Positions 50,610 through 59,750 are shown, counted from the first letter of the stretch. The stretch is DNA of 64,000 bases from Paraliobacillus ryukyuensis (GCF_003315295.1 NZ_QNRI01000001.1:1-64000), one strand, 5' to 3'. Program-made: numbers and translations. The notes: a model not told the origin generated them from the sequence alone.

Positions 50610-51446
50610 ATGAAGTTAGGGTTAGTTGGTAATCCAATTAAACATTCATTATCACCTTGGATTCATAAACAATTTTTGCAACAAGTAAAACAACAAGGGG
50701 ATTATCATCTTTTCGAAACAGAAGAAAATCAGTTTATAGCAACTGTTGCACAATTAAAGCAAAAAAAACTAACAGGTTTTAATATAACGGTTCCTTTTAA
50801 ACAGAAGATTATAGCTCATTTAGATGGATTAGATGCAAATGCTGAACAAATTGGAGCGGTAAATACGGTTGTTAATGAAAACGGTCGTTGGATCGGTTAT
50901 AATACTGATGGATTGGGTTATTTAGAAGCTCTAATGGATGCTTATTCCTTTCTATTTTCTGATAATCAAAAGCGGGTGTTAGTTATTGGGGCTGGTGGGG
51001 CAGCAAGAGGGATTTTTTATACGTTGTGTCAGCATAAGTTTCAAACGGTTGATATTGCCAATCGAACAATGAATAAAGCGATGGAATTGAAATTGTTAAA
51101 TAAAAGCAAGGTTACCAAGACGACATGTTTATCATTTGAGGAAGCGGAAAAACAATTAGGACAATACGATCTAATCGTCCAAACAACAAGTGTAGGAATG
51201 AATGAGGATAAAAAAGTACTCGCTTTAGACCAGCTAACCAAAGACACGGTGGTGAGCGATATTGTCTATCAGCCATTAATCACAACATTTTTAGCTGAAG
51301 CACAAAAACGAGGAGCATACATTCACCAAGGGCATATGATGCTCCTCTATCAAGCAAAATTAGCATTTCAGAATTGGACAAACAGGGAAGTAAATGTCTC
51401 CCCTCTATTAGAAGATTTTGAGCAACAAATTAAAAAGGATGGATAA
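50610..51446 (+). CDS. aroE: Shikimate dehydrogenase
   Basis: AroE (278 aa) reduces 3-dehydroshikimate with NADPH in aromatic amino acid synthesis. Substrate motif GNPIKHSLSPWIHKQFL, FNITVPFKQKI (catalytic Lys), NTDGLGYLEAL, NADP Rossmann motif VLVIGAGGAARGI (~residues 125-137) and C-terminal GHMMLLYQAKLAFQNWT. AAAAAAGGGGA precedes the start. Confidence 0.97.
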   Translation: MKLGLVGNPIKHSLSPWIHKQFLQQVKQQGDYHLFETEENQFIATVAQLKQKKLTGFNITVPFKQKIIAHLDGLDANAEQIGAVNTVVNENGRWIGYNTDGLGYLEALMDAYSFLFSDNQKRVLVIGAGGAARGIFYTLCQHKFQTVDIANRTMNKAMELKLLNKSKVTKTTCLSFEEAEKQLGQYDLIVQTTSVGMNEDKKVLALDQLTKDTVVSDIVYQPLITTFLAEAQKRGAYIHQGHMMLLYQAKLAFQNWTNREVNVSPLLEDFEQQIKKDG

Positions 51447-51449
51447 ATT

Positions 51450-51740
51450 ATGTTAACAGGTAAACAAAAACGTTATTTACGCGCAAAAGCAAACCCATTA
51501 CGTTCGATTTTTCAAGTAGGTAAAGTCGGTGTCAATGAAAATATGATTAATCAAATAACGGATGCTTTAGACAAGCGAGAGCTTATTAAAATAAGTATCC
51601 TGCAAAATTGTATGGAAGATAAAAATGAAGTAGCAGAGCAATTAGTCCAAGGTACTGAAGCGGAATTAGTGCAAATCATTGGAAATAATATTATCCTATA
51701 TAAAGAATCAACAGAAAACAAAACAATCGAATTACCGTAA
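51450..51740 (+). CDS. yqeI: YhbY-type (CRM domain) RNA-binding protein YqeI
   Basis: A 96-aa single CRM-domain protein (LTGKQKRYLRAKANPLRSIFQVGK; GNNIILYK), associated with ribosomal subunit assembly in related bacteria. It starts 3 nt after the aroE stop with AAAAAGGATGG as RBS. Confidence 0.93.
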   Translation: MLTGKQKRYLRAKANPLRSIFQVGKVGVNENMINQITDALDKRELIKISILQNCMEDKNEVAEQLVQGTEAELVQIIGNNIILYKESTENKTIELP

Positions 51741-51750
51741 GGAGCATAAA

Positions 51751-52329
51751 ATGAAAAAAGTGGGTTTATTAGGCGGTACGTTTGATCCGCCACATATTGG
51801 TCATTTAGTCATAGCCGAAGAAGTTTATGATCAATTACAATTAGATGAAATATGGTTTATTCCTTCCAACGAACCGCCGCATAAAGATAAAGCCATGATA
51901 GAATCGAATCATCGTGTTGCTATGGTGGAAGCAGCAATAGCAGAAAATGATCATTTTTTTTTAGAAAGATTTGAAATTGATCGCGAAGGGAAATCATATA
52001 CTATTGATACAATAGATGCATTAACTGCAAAACATCCCGATATAACGTTTTATTTTATTATTGGTGCAGATATGGTGGAGTATCTTCCAAAATGGGATCA
52101 AATTGATAAATTAGTAAATATGGTTCAGTTTGTCGGAGTGAAACGTCCTGAATTTGATTTGAAATCGGATTATCCGATTATAACAATCGATACGCCAGAA
52201 ATTGATGTATCGTCAACGATGATTCGCCAGCGCATTAAACAAGAGCGGACGATTGCGTATTATGTGCCAGATGCAGTAAAACGTGTAATAAAGGAGCATC
52301 ATTTATATGGAGAGACAAGAAGCTCTTGA
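51751..52329 (+). CDS. nadD: Nicotinate-nucleotide adenylyltransferase
   Basis: NadD (192 aa) adenylates nicotinate mononucleotide, the step before NadE. Nucleotidyltransferase motif GGTFDPPHIGHLVIAEEV (residues ~7-24), FIPSNEPPHK, FYFIIGADMVEYLPKW and SSTMIRQRIKQ. ATG 51751 has AAGGAG 6 nt upstream; the upstream frame lies in yqeI. It overlaps yqeK by 23 nt. Confidence 0.97.
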   Translation: MKKVGLLGGTFDPPHIGHLVIAEEVYDQLQLDEIWFIPSNEPPHKDKAMIESNHRVAMVEAAIAENDHFFLERFEIDREGKSYTIDTIDALTAKHPDITFYFIIGADMVEYLPKWDQIDKLVNMVQFVGVKRPEFDLKSDYPIITIDTPEIDVSSTMIRQRIKQERTIAYYVPDAVKRVIKEHHLYGETRSS

Positions 52330-52882
52330 CATTGTAAAAAAACAGTTAAATCAAAAACGTTATGATCATACAATCAGAGTAACAGATACGGCTATCGCAT
52401 TAGCGAAGCAATACCAAGAAAATGAAAAAAGTGTGGAAATGGCAGCTATTTTTCATGACTATGCAAAATATAGAGATAAAGAGGAAATGCAACGTGTTAT
52501 CGTTGAATCAGACTTACCAAAAGATTTGTTAGACTACCACGCAGAGTTATGGCATGGTCCTGTGGGGGCCCTTTTGGTTCAACGAGAGGTGGGAATTACC
52601 AATGAAGCTATTTTAAGTGCTATTCATTGGCATACAACGGGAAAAGTGCATATGAGCAAAATAGAAAAAATTGTGTTTTTAGCTGATTATATCGAACCAG
52701 GACGCAGTTTTCCTGGTATCGAAGAAGTTCGTGAACAAGCCTGGATTAATCTTGATTACGCTTGTTTTATGGCTTTACAAAACACAATTGCATATCTAGT
52801 AAGCAAACAACAGTTGGTTTATCCTGATACGGTGCACGCATATAATTATTTTAATAAACAATTGGAGGAATTATCTGAATGA
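52307..52882 (+). CDS. yqeK: YqeK, HD-domain symmetrical Ap4A hydrolase
   Basis: A 191-aa HD hydrolase with the metal-binding H...HD...D pattern: RYDHTIRVTDTAIAL, IFHDYAKYRD, HAELWHGPVGALL and IHWHTTGK, plus FLADYIEPGR. B. subtilis YqeK has been characterised as an Ap4A-hydrolysing enzyme. AAAGGAG lies inside nadD; coupled translation is likely on both sides (4-nt overlap with rsfS). Confidence 0.94.
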   Translation: MERQEALDIVKKQLNQKRYDHTIRVTDTAIALAKQYQENEKSVEMAAIFHDYAKYRDKEEMQRVIVESDLPKDLLDYHAELWHGPVGALLVQREVGITNEAILSAIHWHTTGKVHMSKIEKIVFLADYIEPGRSFPGIEEVREQAWINLDYACFMALQNTIAYLVSKQQLVYPDTVHAYNYFNKQLEELSE

Positions 52883-53235
52883 ATAGTAAACAAATGGTTC
52901 AATTAGTTGCTCAAGCTTGCGATGACAAGCGAGCAAATGACATCATCACTTTAGATATGGGGGAAGTATCGTTAATTGCAGACTATTTTCTAATTTGTGA
53001 TGGATCAAATGAAAGACAGGTACAAGCGATTGCAAGAGCAATTAAAGATCAAGCAGAAGAACAAGAGATTGAGGTGAAACGTCTGGAAGGATTCGATCAA
53101 GCTAGATGGATACTAGTGGATCTTGGAGATGTTGTTTGCCATGTTTTTCACAAAGATGAACGAAATTATTATAATTTGGAACGTTTATGGGGCGATGCGC
53201 CTTTAGTATCGTTAGAACTATCAAAAGAAGGGTAA
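52879..53235 (+). CDS. rsfS: Ribosomal silencing factor RsfS
   Basis: RsfS (118 aa) binds L14 of the 50S subunit and prevents subunit joining under starvation. Family blocks DIITLDMGEVSLIADYFLICDG and ARWILVDLGDVVCHVFHKDERNYYNLE-type sequence with RLWGDAP. Overlaps the yqeK stop by 4 nt, with GGAGGAA upstream. Confidence 0.96.
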   Translation: MNSKQMVQLVAQACDDKRANDIITLDMGEVSLIADYFLICDGSNERQVQAIARAIKDQAEEQEIEVKRLEGFDQARWILVDLGDVVCHVFHKDERNYYNLERLWGDAPLVSLELSKEG

Positions 53236-53244
53236 CAAACTTGT

Positions 53245-53994
53245 ATGGTATACAATAAAATGGCATTTGTTTATGACCAGTTTATGGAATCAGCACCATA
53301 TCAACAGTGGGTTGCTTTTACGCAAACGATAATAGCAACGCATCTTTCTTCTGCTCGCTCAATAATTGATTTGGGCTGTGGAACAGGGGAAATAGCTGTA
53401 CAATTGGCTCAGAATCACTATCAAGTGACTGGTGTAGATATAGCTTCAGACATGTTAAGTATTGCACATCAAAAAGCAATGGCGCACCATCTTTCATTAC
53501 AATGGGTGGAACAAGATATAACGGCGTTGGAAGTGCCAGCTAACTATGATGTAGCGGTAAGTTATTGTGACGTGATTAATTATGTAACAACAGAAGAACA
53601 AGTCAATCAAGTATTTACCAATGTTTATCAGACAATTCGAGAAGGTGGCTTATTCTTATTTGATTTTCATTCGCTTCGTCATGTTGAACAGGATTTAGTC
53701 GGTAATACATTTGCTGAAATGTATGATGATATGGGTTATGTTTGGTTCTGTGATGCTGGCGAAATAGATGGGGAAATGTATCATGATTTAACTTTTTTTG
53801 TACAAGATCAACAACAATATGATCGATTTGATGAGCACCATCACCAACGTACGTTTCCGACAGATATGTATATACAATGGTTACAACACACGGGTTTTTC
53901 CATCGTTGGTATTTGTGCTGATTTTGATACGACGTTTATCACGCCTAAACAAGCAGATGCAGCAGAAAGAGTTTTTGTTATCTGTAAAAAATAA
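53245..53994 (+). CDS. yqeM: YqeM, SAM-dependent methyltransferase
   Basis: A 249-aa class I methyltransferase: motif I IIDLGCGTGEIAVQLA (~residues 40-55), VTGVDIASDMLSIA, and VAVSYCDVINYV. The N-terminus MVYNKMAFVYDQFMESAPY matches YqeM. Substrate unknown. RBS is weak (AGAAGGGTAAC, long spacing), so it may depend on translation of rsfS 9 nt upstream. Confidence 0.9.
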   Translation: MVYNKMAFVYDQFMESAPYQQWVAFTQTIIATHLSSARSIIDLGCGTGEIAVQLAQNHYQVTGVDIASDMLSIAHQKAMAHHLSLQWVEQDITALEVPANYDVAVSYCDVINYVTTEEQVNQVFTNVYQTIREGGLFLFDFHSLRHVEQDLVGNTFAEMYDDMGYVWFCDAGEIDGEMYHDLTFFVQDQQQYDRFDEHHHQRTFPTDMYIQWLQHTGFSIVGICADFDTTFITPKQADAAERVFVICKK

Positions 53995-54051
53995 TATAGT
54001 AATTTTTCCCCTTGATCAAAATTTATATTATCTAGATTTAATGATTTTTTA

Positions 54052-54330
54052 GAGGTAGGCTGGGAGATAACTATTCAGAAGAAGTTGAATCCAAATATTC
54101 TAACCGAAACGTAGGTGAAATACATAGACTCCTGTGGGTTAAGCGCAAGCTGAAGACCCACTGTGTGAAGTGACTAGAAGTTAGACTAAACTCGTCACAT
54201 CCTGTGACAACGTCTAACTGACCCACGTCTTGTGAGCCCGAGGTCGTGCCCACGGAAATCGAAGTGTTTTTTCGATGCATTACGTGAAAGGCAGACTTTA
54301 ACGTTCGGATTTCTCCTGCTCAGTTACTCT
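54052..54330. repeat. Dispersed repeat, long structured copy
   Basis: Begins GAGGTAGGCTGGGAGATAA and ends with the 31-nt segment shared with the short copy near 33.3 kb. The interior folds strongly: GTGGGT/ACCCAC (54134-54139, 54156-54161), GTTAGAC/GTCTAAC (54180-54186, 54212-54218) enclosing GTCACA/TGTGAC. The phrases ACTCCTGTGGG, GAAGACCCA and CCCACGGAAATCGAAGTG resemble intergenic repeats I remember from Oceanobacillus-like genomes. No open frame. From 54331 to 54545 there is a CTTCAAAAAT/ATTTTTTGAAG hairpin (54358-54390) and the comEA promoter. Confidence 0.65.
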
Positions 54331-54497
54331 TTCAGTCTGTTTTTAAATCGTTATTCTCTTCAAAAATAAAACTCCCCCTATTTTTTGAAGGAAATCCTCT
54401 TGTTTTGTCGAAATATCAAGTACTAGAATGTTTTATCCCTTCCATTATTCATTTCTACCCTTCTTTAAGCAAGTATCTGTAATCCTTTAGAAGCTAC

Positions 54498-54526
54498 TTA
54501 CATCTTTTAACATTCAATTATAAAAT
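54498..54526 (+). promoter_or_regulatory. Possible comEA promoter
   Basis: TTACAT, 17-bp spacer, TAAAAT, 22 nt before the comEA start. I looked for paired AAAAN5TTTT ComK boxes and saw none that were convincing. Confidence 0.4.
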
Positions 54527-54548
54527 ACCAAATGACAGGTGTGATGTG

Positions 54549-55154
54549 ATGAAAGATTTTATAAGTAAAAATTGGCTTATTTGCACAATTATCTTTGGTG
54601 TTATCTTATTTAGTGGTTGGACCTGGTTTCAACAACACCCTAAACAAGAAGCAAACAATTTTGTTAAGCTAAACGATACGCAAGAAATTGACACATCTAT
54701 TGCTGCTAAACAGGAAAGTTCAATGTCTAATCAACAATTCGTCGATGTTAAAGGTGAAGTGAAACACCCTGACATATACGAGATTAGTGGAGAAGAACGG
54801 GTAAAAGAAGTGATAGCTTTAGCGGGTGGTTTTACTGATGAGGCTGACACAAGTGCAGTGAACTTAGCTCAAAAAGTAACAGATGAAATGGTTATTATTG
54901 TCCCTGAAATTGGTTCCTCCTCCAATAATAATACCGCTGAACCTGAAGGAGAAACTACTTCACCACTACGGATCAATCAAGCAACAATTGAAGAATTGCA
55001 AACATTACCTGGTATTGGAGCGGTGAAAGCAGAAGCTATTCACCAATATAAACAGGAAAACGGCCCTTTTCAACGTCTTGAGGATTTACAGTCCATTACT
55101 GGAATTGGGTCAAAAACCGTTGAAAAACTAGAACCTTATATTCAAGTACCATAA
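54549..55154 (+). CDS. comEA: ComEA, competence DNA receptor
   Basis: ComEA (201 aa) binds incoming double-stranded DNA at the membrane. One N-terminal transmembrane helix (~residues 10-27), a linker, a SLBB-type oligomerisation domain (FVDVKGEVKHPDIYEISGEERV, ~57-117), and a C-terminal double helix-hairpin-helix DNA-binding domain (INQATIEELQTLPGIGAVKAEAI; LQSITGIGSKTVEKLEPYI). Start ATG 54549 with AGGTG upstream; GTG 54546 is adjacent and possible. Leads comEB and comEC. Confidence 0.94.
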   Translation: MKDFISKNWLICTIIFGVILFSGWTWFQQHPKQEANNFVKLNDTQEIDTSIAAKQESSMSNQQFVDVKGEVKHPDIYEISGEERVKEVIALAGGFTDEADTSAVNLAQKVTDEMVIIVPEIGSSSNNNTAEPEGETTSPLRINQATIEELQTLPGIGAVKAEAIHQYKQENGPFQRLEDLQSITGIGSKTVEKLEPYIQVP

Positions 55155-55214
55155 CTATTGACGAACAAAAAGGTTTCTCATAAACTGTAGAAAAATAGCG
55201 AAGGAGAAATAGAG

Positions 55215-55682
55215 TTGGAACGAATTTCTTGGAATCAATATTTCATGTCGCAAAGCCATCTATTAGCGTTAAGAAGCACATGTGAACGATTAATGGTAGG
55301 TGCGACCATTGTTCGTGATAAACGAATTATTGCAGGCGGATATAATGGCAGTGTATCCGGCAGCACACATTGTATTGATGAAGGATGTTATGTAATTGAA
55401 GGACATTGTGTTCGTACGGTACACGCAGAAATTAATGCATTATTGCAATGTGCAAAATTTGGTGTACCCACAAGTGGAGCAGAGATATATGTTACACATT
55501 TTCCTTGCCTGCAATGTTCTAAATCGCTTATTCAAGCTGGTATACAAACGGTCTTTTACGCGACTGATTATAAAAATCACCCCTATGCTGTAGAATTACT
55601 CGAAAATGCAGGTGTACGGGTTGAGAAAGTAGAGTTAGAACAAACATCCATTGATTTATTACCTGCAAAAAACATCAAATAA
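55215..55682 (+). CDS. comEB: ComEB, dCMP deaminase family protein
   Basis: A 155-aa zinc-dependent deaminase-fold protein. Zinc/catalytic motifs TVHAEINAL and PCLQCSKSLIQ, with substrate block GGYNGSVSGSTHC. B. subtilis ComEB (189 aa) is dispensable for transformation itself; this copy is shorter at the C-terminus. The start TTG 55215 follows GAAGGAGAAA. Confidence 0.93.
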   Translation: MERISWNQYFMSQSHLLALRSTCERLMVGATIVRDKRIIAGGYNGSVSGSTHCIDEGCYVIEGHCVRTVHAEINALLQCAKFGVPTSGAEIYVTHFPCLQCSKSLIQAGIQTVFYATDYKNHPYAVELLENAGVRVEKVELEQTSIDLLPAKNIK

Positions 55683-55702
55683 ATAGAAAGTTGGTCATAT
55701 CA

Positions 55703-57979
55703 ATGAATGGCTATTGGCGTCTAATAGGTTTATCAGCGATTATTGCCATTGTTTCCATCACATATGAAGCTTATTTTTTGTTCGGTTTACTAATGATTTG
55801 GTTGTACTTGCTGTATAGAAAAGACCGAATTACCATTCGTCAATTGACGATGATCCTCATGATTAGTGTATTTGTCTCCGGGTATTACTTTCCCTTAGAG
55901 ACAAATACACCATTAAAAACTGAAGAAGAGCAACAACTAACTGGTACCATTGTTTCTGAAATTAACAAACAAAAAACATATTATTCATTTATCTTTCAAC
56001 ACAAAGCGAACCAACAGAAGGAACGTCTACAAGTTACCTACTTCATCGATGACCCCACAGCACTACCAACCTCTTGGAAAACCGGTGCTACTTGTCAACT
56101 AACCGGAACGCCCGAGCTACCTTCAAAGAGTAAAAACCCTGGAGAATTTGATTATCAAGTGTATTTATTACATAAAAATATTACAAAACAGATGAATATC
56201 ACTGATACAAAGGCTTTACGATGCAGCGGATCTAATTTTTTACATTTATTTTATAGAATGCGAGCAACGGTAATGGAGAAAGTAACGGAACGAATTAGCC
56301 CTTTTACTTCTGCTTGGTTAAAAGCACTACTATTCGGTAATGATCATGCGTTAGATTCAGCCATAGTATCCCAATTTCAACGATGGAATCTTTCACATTT
56401 ATTAGCTATATCGGGCCTTCATGTTGGTTTGATTGCAGGGTTTCTTTTTTTCATATTTGTCAAAACAGGGGTAGCAACAAAAGAAAAAAGCATAATTATC
56501 ATTATGGGTGTATTAATTATTTATCCATTACTCAGTGGTGGGGCACCATCTGTTTGGCGTGCTTGTTTCATGACAACATTTGGTATGTTAATGATACAAC
56601 AACAGAGAAAAATGCGTATACTGGATATATTAAGTATCATTTTTCTACTATGTATTCTTTTTAACAAACAATGGATATTTCAATTAGGGTTCCAATTCTC
56701 CTTCCTGGTTACATTATCATTAATTCTTTCAAAACAATGGTTGAATCGTTCAACTAAGTTACAAGTGCTTGTAAGGGTTAGTTTCATCAGCATGTTTAGT
56801 TTATTACCCCTGCAATTAATACACTTTTACTTTTTCAATCCGCTTGCGCTTATTGTAAATATACTTATTGTCCCGTATTTTACTCTTCTCGTCATACCAT
56901 TATTGCTTATCATATTATCACTACTACTCCTCTTCCCTGTATTCGCAGTTACGTTAGATCAAGGATTTCTTAAGGTGCATTCTTTTGTCCTTACATTGCT
57001 CGATTGGATAGATGATCAGATGTTCTATCCAATCGTAACAGGGGATTTTTCAGTGTTTTATCTTTTGTTGTATTATCTTCTATTTTTTGCTTTATGTGTA
57101 GTGATAGAATACGGGAAGAAGAAACAAGCTGTTTTTTTAATCCTTGCTCTCCTAAGTTGGTTGTTTTGGTTGGAGGTTAAACCCTATACGAATCCATATG
57201 GAACTGTAACGATGTTAGATATCGGTCAAGGGGATACAATTGTTATTGAACTTCCGTATCGTAAAGGCGTATTTATGATAGATGTGGCAGGGGAAATGGC
57301 GCATAATTTTGAAACGCCATCTGATCAAATTTATAAACAAGTGATAAAACCATTTTTATATCGCAAAGGAATAAATAAAATTGATATGGTAATTTTATCA
57401 CATGCTGATCATGATCATATTGGAAGCTTACCTTATCTTTTAGAAGGTTTTGATGTGAAGCATTTGGTAATTAGTGATTATTTTGATTTAACACGTCTAC
57501 AAGAAACAGCTAGCAACAATACAAGCATAGCTACTGTAAAAAAGGGAGATATCATTGAATATAACAATCAAGCCTTTCAAGTGTTACACCCAGTTACTCG
57601 ACTTCAAGAACGAAACGATAATTCTCTTGTTTTATTTGCAGAAATCGGAGAACTGACATGGTTATTTACTGGAGATATTAGTAAAGAAATCGAAAATGAA
57701 TTAATGGTCACTTATCCTCAGCTAACCGCTGATGTTCTAAAACTAGCACATCATGGAAGTAGTGATTCATCAACAAGTGCTTTTCTTCAAGCTCTTCATC
57801 CTGATTTAGCTCTTATTTCTGTTGGTGAAAAGAATCGATATGGTCATCCAGCAAAAGATGTACTTGATCGTTTGAAGCAGTTAGATATTTTAACGCTCCG
57901 AACCGATCAACAAGGAGCGATAACCTATACGTACAAAGATAATGGCGAACAAGGAACATTTTCTACATTTTTACCATAA
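55703..57979 (+). CDS. comEC: ComEC, DNA uptake channel and nuclease-like domain
   Basis: ComEC (758 aa) forms the channel through which single-stranded DNA enters. N-terminal helices and OB-like domain (~1-190), competence domain with many helices (~210-480, motif LLAISGLHVGLIAGF and SGGAPSVWRACFM), and a C-terminal metallo-beta-lactamase domain (~510-745, DIGQGDTIVIELP, SHADHDHIGSLPYLL, LKLAHHGSSDSS) that may degrade the non-transported strand. ATG 55703 is preferred; an upstream in-frame TTG 55691 is possible. RBS is weak. Confidence 0.95.
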   Translation: MNGYWRLIGLSAIIAIVSITYEAYFLFGLLMIWLYLLYRKDRITIRQLTMILMISVFVSGYYFPLETNTPLKTEEEQQLTGTIVSEINKQKTYYSFIFQHKANQQKERLQVTYFIDDPTALPTSWKTGATCQLTGTPELPSKSKNPGEFDYQVYLLHKNITKQMNITDTKALRCSGSNFLHLFYRMRATVMEKVTERISPFTSAWLKALLFGNDHALDSAIVSQFQRWNLSHLLAISGLHVGLIAGFLFFIFVKTGVATKEKSIIIIMGVLIIYPLLSGGAPSVWRACFMTTFGMLMIQQQRKMRILDILSIIFLLCILFNKQWIFQLGFQFSFLVTLSLILSKQWLNRSTKLQVLVRVSFISMFSLLPLQLIHFYFFNPLALIVNILIVPYFTLLVIPLLLIILSLLLLFPVFAVTLDQGFLKVHSFVLTLLDWIDDQMFYPIVTGDFSVFYLLLYYLLFFALCVVIEYGKKKQAVFLILALLSWLFWLEVKPYTNPYGTVTMLDIGQGDTIVIELPYRKGVFMIDVAGEMAHNFETPSDQIYKQVIKPFLYRKGINKIDMVILSHADHDHIGSLPYLLEGFDVKHLVISDYFDLTRLQETASNNTSIATVKKGDIIEYNNQAFQVLHPVTRLQERNDNSLVLFAEIGELTWLFTGDISKEIENELMVTYPQLTADVLKLAHHGSSDSSTSAFLQALHPDLALISVGEKNRYGHPAKDVLDRLKQLDILTLRTDQQGAITYTYKDNGEQGTFSTFLP

Positions 57980-58121
57980 TATATTGTATTGGAGCGAGAA
58001 TAGGATAAAAAATGACGTCATGGTGCGCTTTTGAAAATAGATAAATAATTCCTATTGTCGATATCACTGCACATTCCCTATGTTAGCAAGACTTAACAGT
58101 CCTACTTATCGCTTTTTTGGT

Positions 58122-58191
58122 CAATCTATAAATGAAAACATCGTTAAATCAACATTTCCTAGGCTTGTTGGTTTTACGTTCATATAGATTG
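58122..58191 (+). other. Long imperfect hairpin upstream of the comEC/holA terminator
   Basis: Outer arms CAATCTATA (58122-58130) and TATAGATTG (58183-58191), inner arms AAATCAACA (58146-58154) and TGTTGGTTT (58166-58174), apical loop about 11 nt. No coding frame. From 57980 to 58121 I see nothing else assignable. Confidence 0.5.
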
Positions 58192-58192
58192 C

Positions 58193-58232
58193 GGAGGGAG
58201 TATAGTCATTACTTCCTCCATCTCTTTTTTTA
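58193..58232 (+). terminator. Strong terminator between comEC and holA
   Basis: GGAGGGAGTA/TACTTCCTCC stem (one G-U), 7-nt loop, then TCTCTTTTTTT. Confidence 0.88.
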
Positions 58233-58242
58233 CAAATGATCC

Positions 58243-58271
58243 TTGTATTCTTACGCCATTCCGATTAGGAT
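58243..58271 (+). promoter_or_regulatory. Possible holA promoter
   Basis: TTGTAT, 17-bp spacer, TAGGAT, placed right after the terminator and 35 nt before the holA start. Confidence 0.4.
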
Positions 58272-58305
58272 AGATAATGAAAACGTTAGATTGGGATGTG
58301 AGTTT

Positions 58306-59337
58306 ATGGATTATTTTAAAGCCATGAAAGAAATCAAGCAACAAGCTTTAGCACCAATTTATTTATTGATTGGACCAGAAACATACTTAGCTGAAAATGT
58401 AGTAAATACAATCAGAAAAAAAGCTACTTCCGATACAGAAGAAGAAAATGTTATTCGATATGATTTGGAAGAAACAGCTATTCAAGAGGCGATAATGGAC
58501 GTAGAAACATATCCGTTTTTTGGTGAAACAAAAATCGTCGTTGCTAGTAATCCTGTTTTTTTAACGGCCAAGCCTGACAAGTCTGGCGTCACTCATCAAC
58601 TAGACAATTTGTTACAGTATGCTATGAATCCAGTTGATTATTCCGTACTTGTGCTGATCGCGCCATATGAAAAACTTGATGAAAGAAAAAAATTGACTAA
58701 GGCCTTGAAAAAGAACGCAACTGTAATCGAATGTGATCCTGTAAGAGACTGGGATATGGATAAATGGATGGATCATTTAGCGAAACAATTACATATTGGA
58801 ATTGAGAAAGCAGCATATGATGTGATTCTTCAAGAAGTAGGAAGCAATCTAATGTTAATGGAAAAGGAACTAGAAAAATTAGCGATTTATGTTGGTGAAG
58901 GTGGTACAGTTACAGTGGACACAGCAGAAATGCTGTTAGCACATCAAAGCGCGAATACGTCAGGATTAAAATTAGTTGATGCTGTTATTGCTAAAAACTT
59001 AGCAAAAGCATTGCGCATATACCAAGATTTAGCACGAATGAATGAAGATGAAATAGCCTTAGTTGCCTTATTAGCTTCACAATTTAGAACGATTAATCAT
59101 GTCAAAACATTAAAAAAAACTGGTTATTCGCAAAAGCAAATGGCACAACAATTAAAAGTCCACCCCTATGTTATTAAGATGGCGATGACAAGAGAAAATT
59201 ATTTTTCTAGAGAGCAGCTAGAGGGTATATTAAATCAATGCGCCATAACAGATGCACAAGTGAAGCAAGGGCGAATGGACAAGCGACTAGCATTTGAATT
59301 ATTGTTGTATCAGATTATCCGACCAACGGCATCATAA
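58306..59337 (+). CDS. holA: DNA polymerase III delta subunit (YqeN)
   Basis: HolA (343 aa) is the clamp-loader delta subunit that opens the sliding clamp. Family features: PIYLLIGPETYLAENVVNTIRKK at the start, YDLEETAIQEAIMDVETYPFFGETKIVVA, and C-terminal collar domain with ALVALLASQFRTI and HPYVIKMAM. Walker residues are degenerate as normal for delta. ATG 58306 is chosen by homology; upstream frame lies across the promoter. A bidirectional terminator follows. Confidence 0.93.
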   Translation: MDYFKAMKEIKQQALAPIYLLIGPETYLAENVVNTIRKKATSDTEEENVIRYDLEETAIQEAIMDVETYPFFGETKIVVASNPVFLTAKPDKSGVTHQLDNLLQYAMNPVDYSVLVLIAPYEKLDERKKLTKALKKNATVIECDPVRDWDMDKWMDHLAKQLHIGIEKAAYDVILQEVGSNLMLMEKELEKLAIYVGEGGTVTVDTAEMLLAHQSANTSGLKLVDAVIAKNLAKALRIYQDLARMNEDEIALVALLASQFRTINHVKTLKKTGYSQKQMAQQLKVHPYVIKMAMTRENYFSREQLEGILNQCAITDAQVKQGRMDKRLAFELLLYQIIRPTAS

Positions 59338-59344
59338 AGCAGCT

Positions 59345-59380
59345 AAAAAAGCTTGTAGACTATTTCTACAAGCTTTTTTT
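59345..59380. terminator. Bidirectional terminator holA / rpsT
   Basis: AAAAGCTTGTAGA/TCTACAAGCTTTT stem with A and T runs on opposite sides between convergent genes. Confidence 0.88.
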
Positions 59381-59401
59381 TGTTGGTCATATAAAAATAA
59401 A

Positions 59402-59668
59402 TTAAGCGCTAAGTTGATTTACTTTTTTAGTAAGGCGTGATTTTTGACGATCACCATTATTTTTATGGACGATGCCTTTTTGTACCGCTTTATCAATTCG
59501 TTTAATTGCTTGTTGTAAAGCTTTTTTCGCATCATCCACATTGTGGTCCGCTACTAATTTTTCAACACGTTTAATGTGTGAACGCATATCAGTCTTGATA
59601 GGTGCGTTATGTGCACGCTGATCGTTGTTCACACGAACACGTTTAATTGCAGATTTAATATTAGCCAT
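59402..59668 (-). CDS. rpsT: Ribosomal protein S20
   Basis: S20 (88 aa), a primary 16S rRNA-binding protein. Begins [14 protein letters not shown] and contains [18 protein letters not shown], both characteristic. GGAGGTG precedes the ATG. Divergent from gpr and convergent with holA, the usual Bacillales arrangement. Confidence 0.97.
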   Translation of the reverse strand: MANIKSAIKRVRVNNDQRAHNAPIKTDMRSHIKRVEKLVADHNVDDAKKALQQAIKRIDKAVQKGIVHKNNGDRQKSRLTKKVNQLSA

Positions 59669-59721
59669 TATTTCACCTCCACATTCAACTCAATTCACAA
59701 AACAATTATGGAACAAGAGTC

Positions 59722-59750
59722 ATTGTACCAAAGGAACCGCTAGTTTTCAA
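59722..59750 (-). promoter_or_regulatory. Sigma-A promoter of rpsT
   Basis: On the minus strand TTGAAA, 17-bp spacer, TACAAT, giving a leader of about 46 nt. A small hairpin GATACCTT/AAGGTATC (59763-59787) lies just upstream of the promoter. Confidence 0.78.

Noticed and set aside
53798-54052. 84-codon frame overlapping the end of yqeM in another frame
   Set aside because: Runs through yqeM coding sequence and AT-rich spacer, no RBS or similarity.
54331-54548. ComK boxes upstream of comEA
   Set aside because: No properly spaced pair of AAAAN5TTTT motifs was seen; absence by eye is not proof.
57980-58242. Search for yqzM, found between comEC and holA in B. subtilis
   Set aside because: Neither strand gives a frame resembling YqzM.
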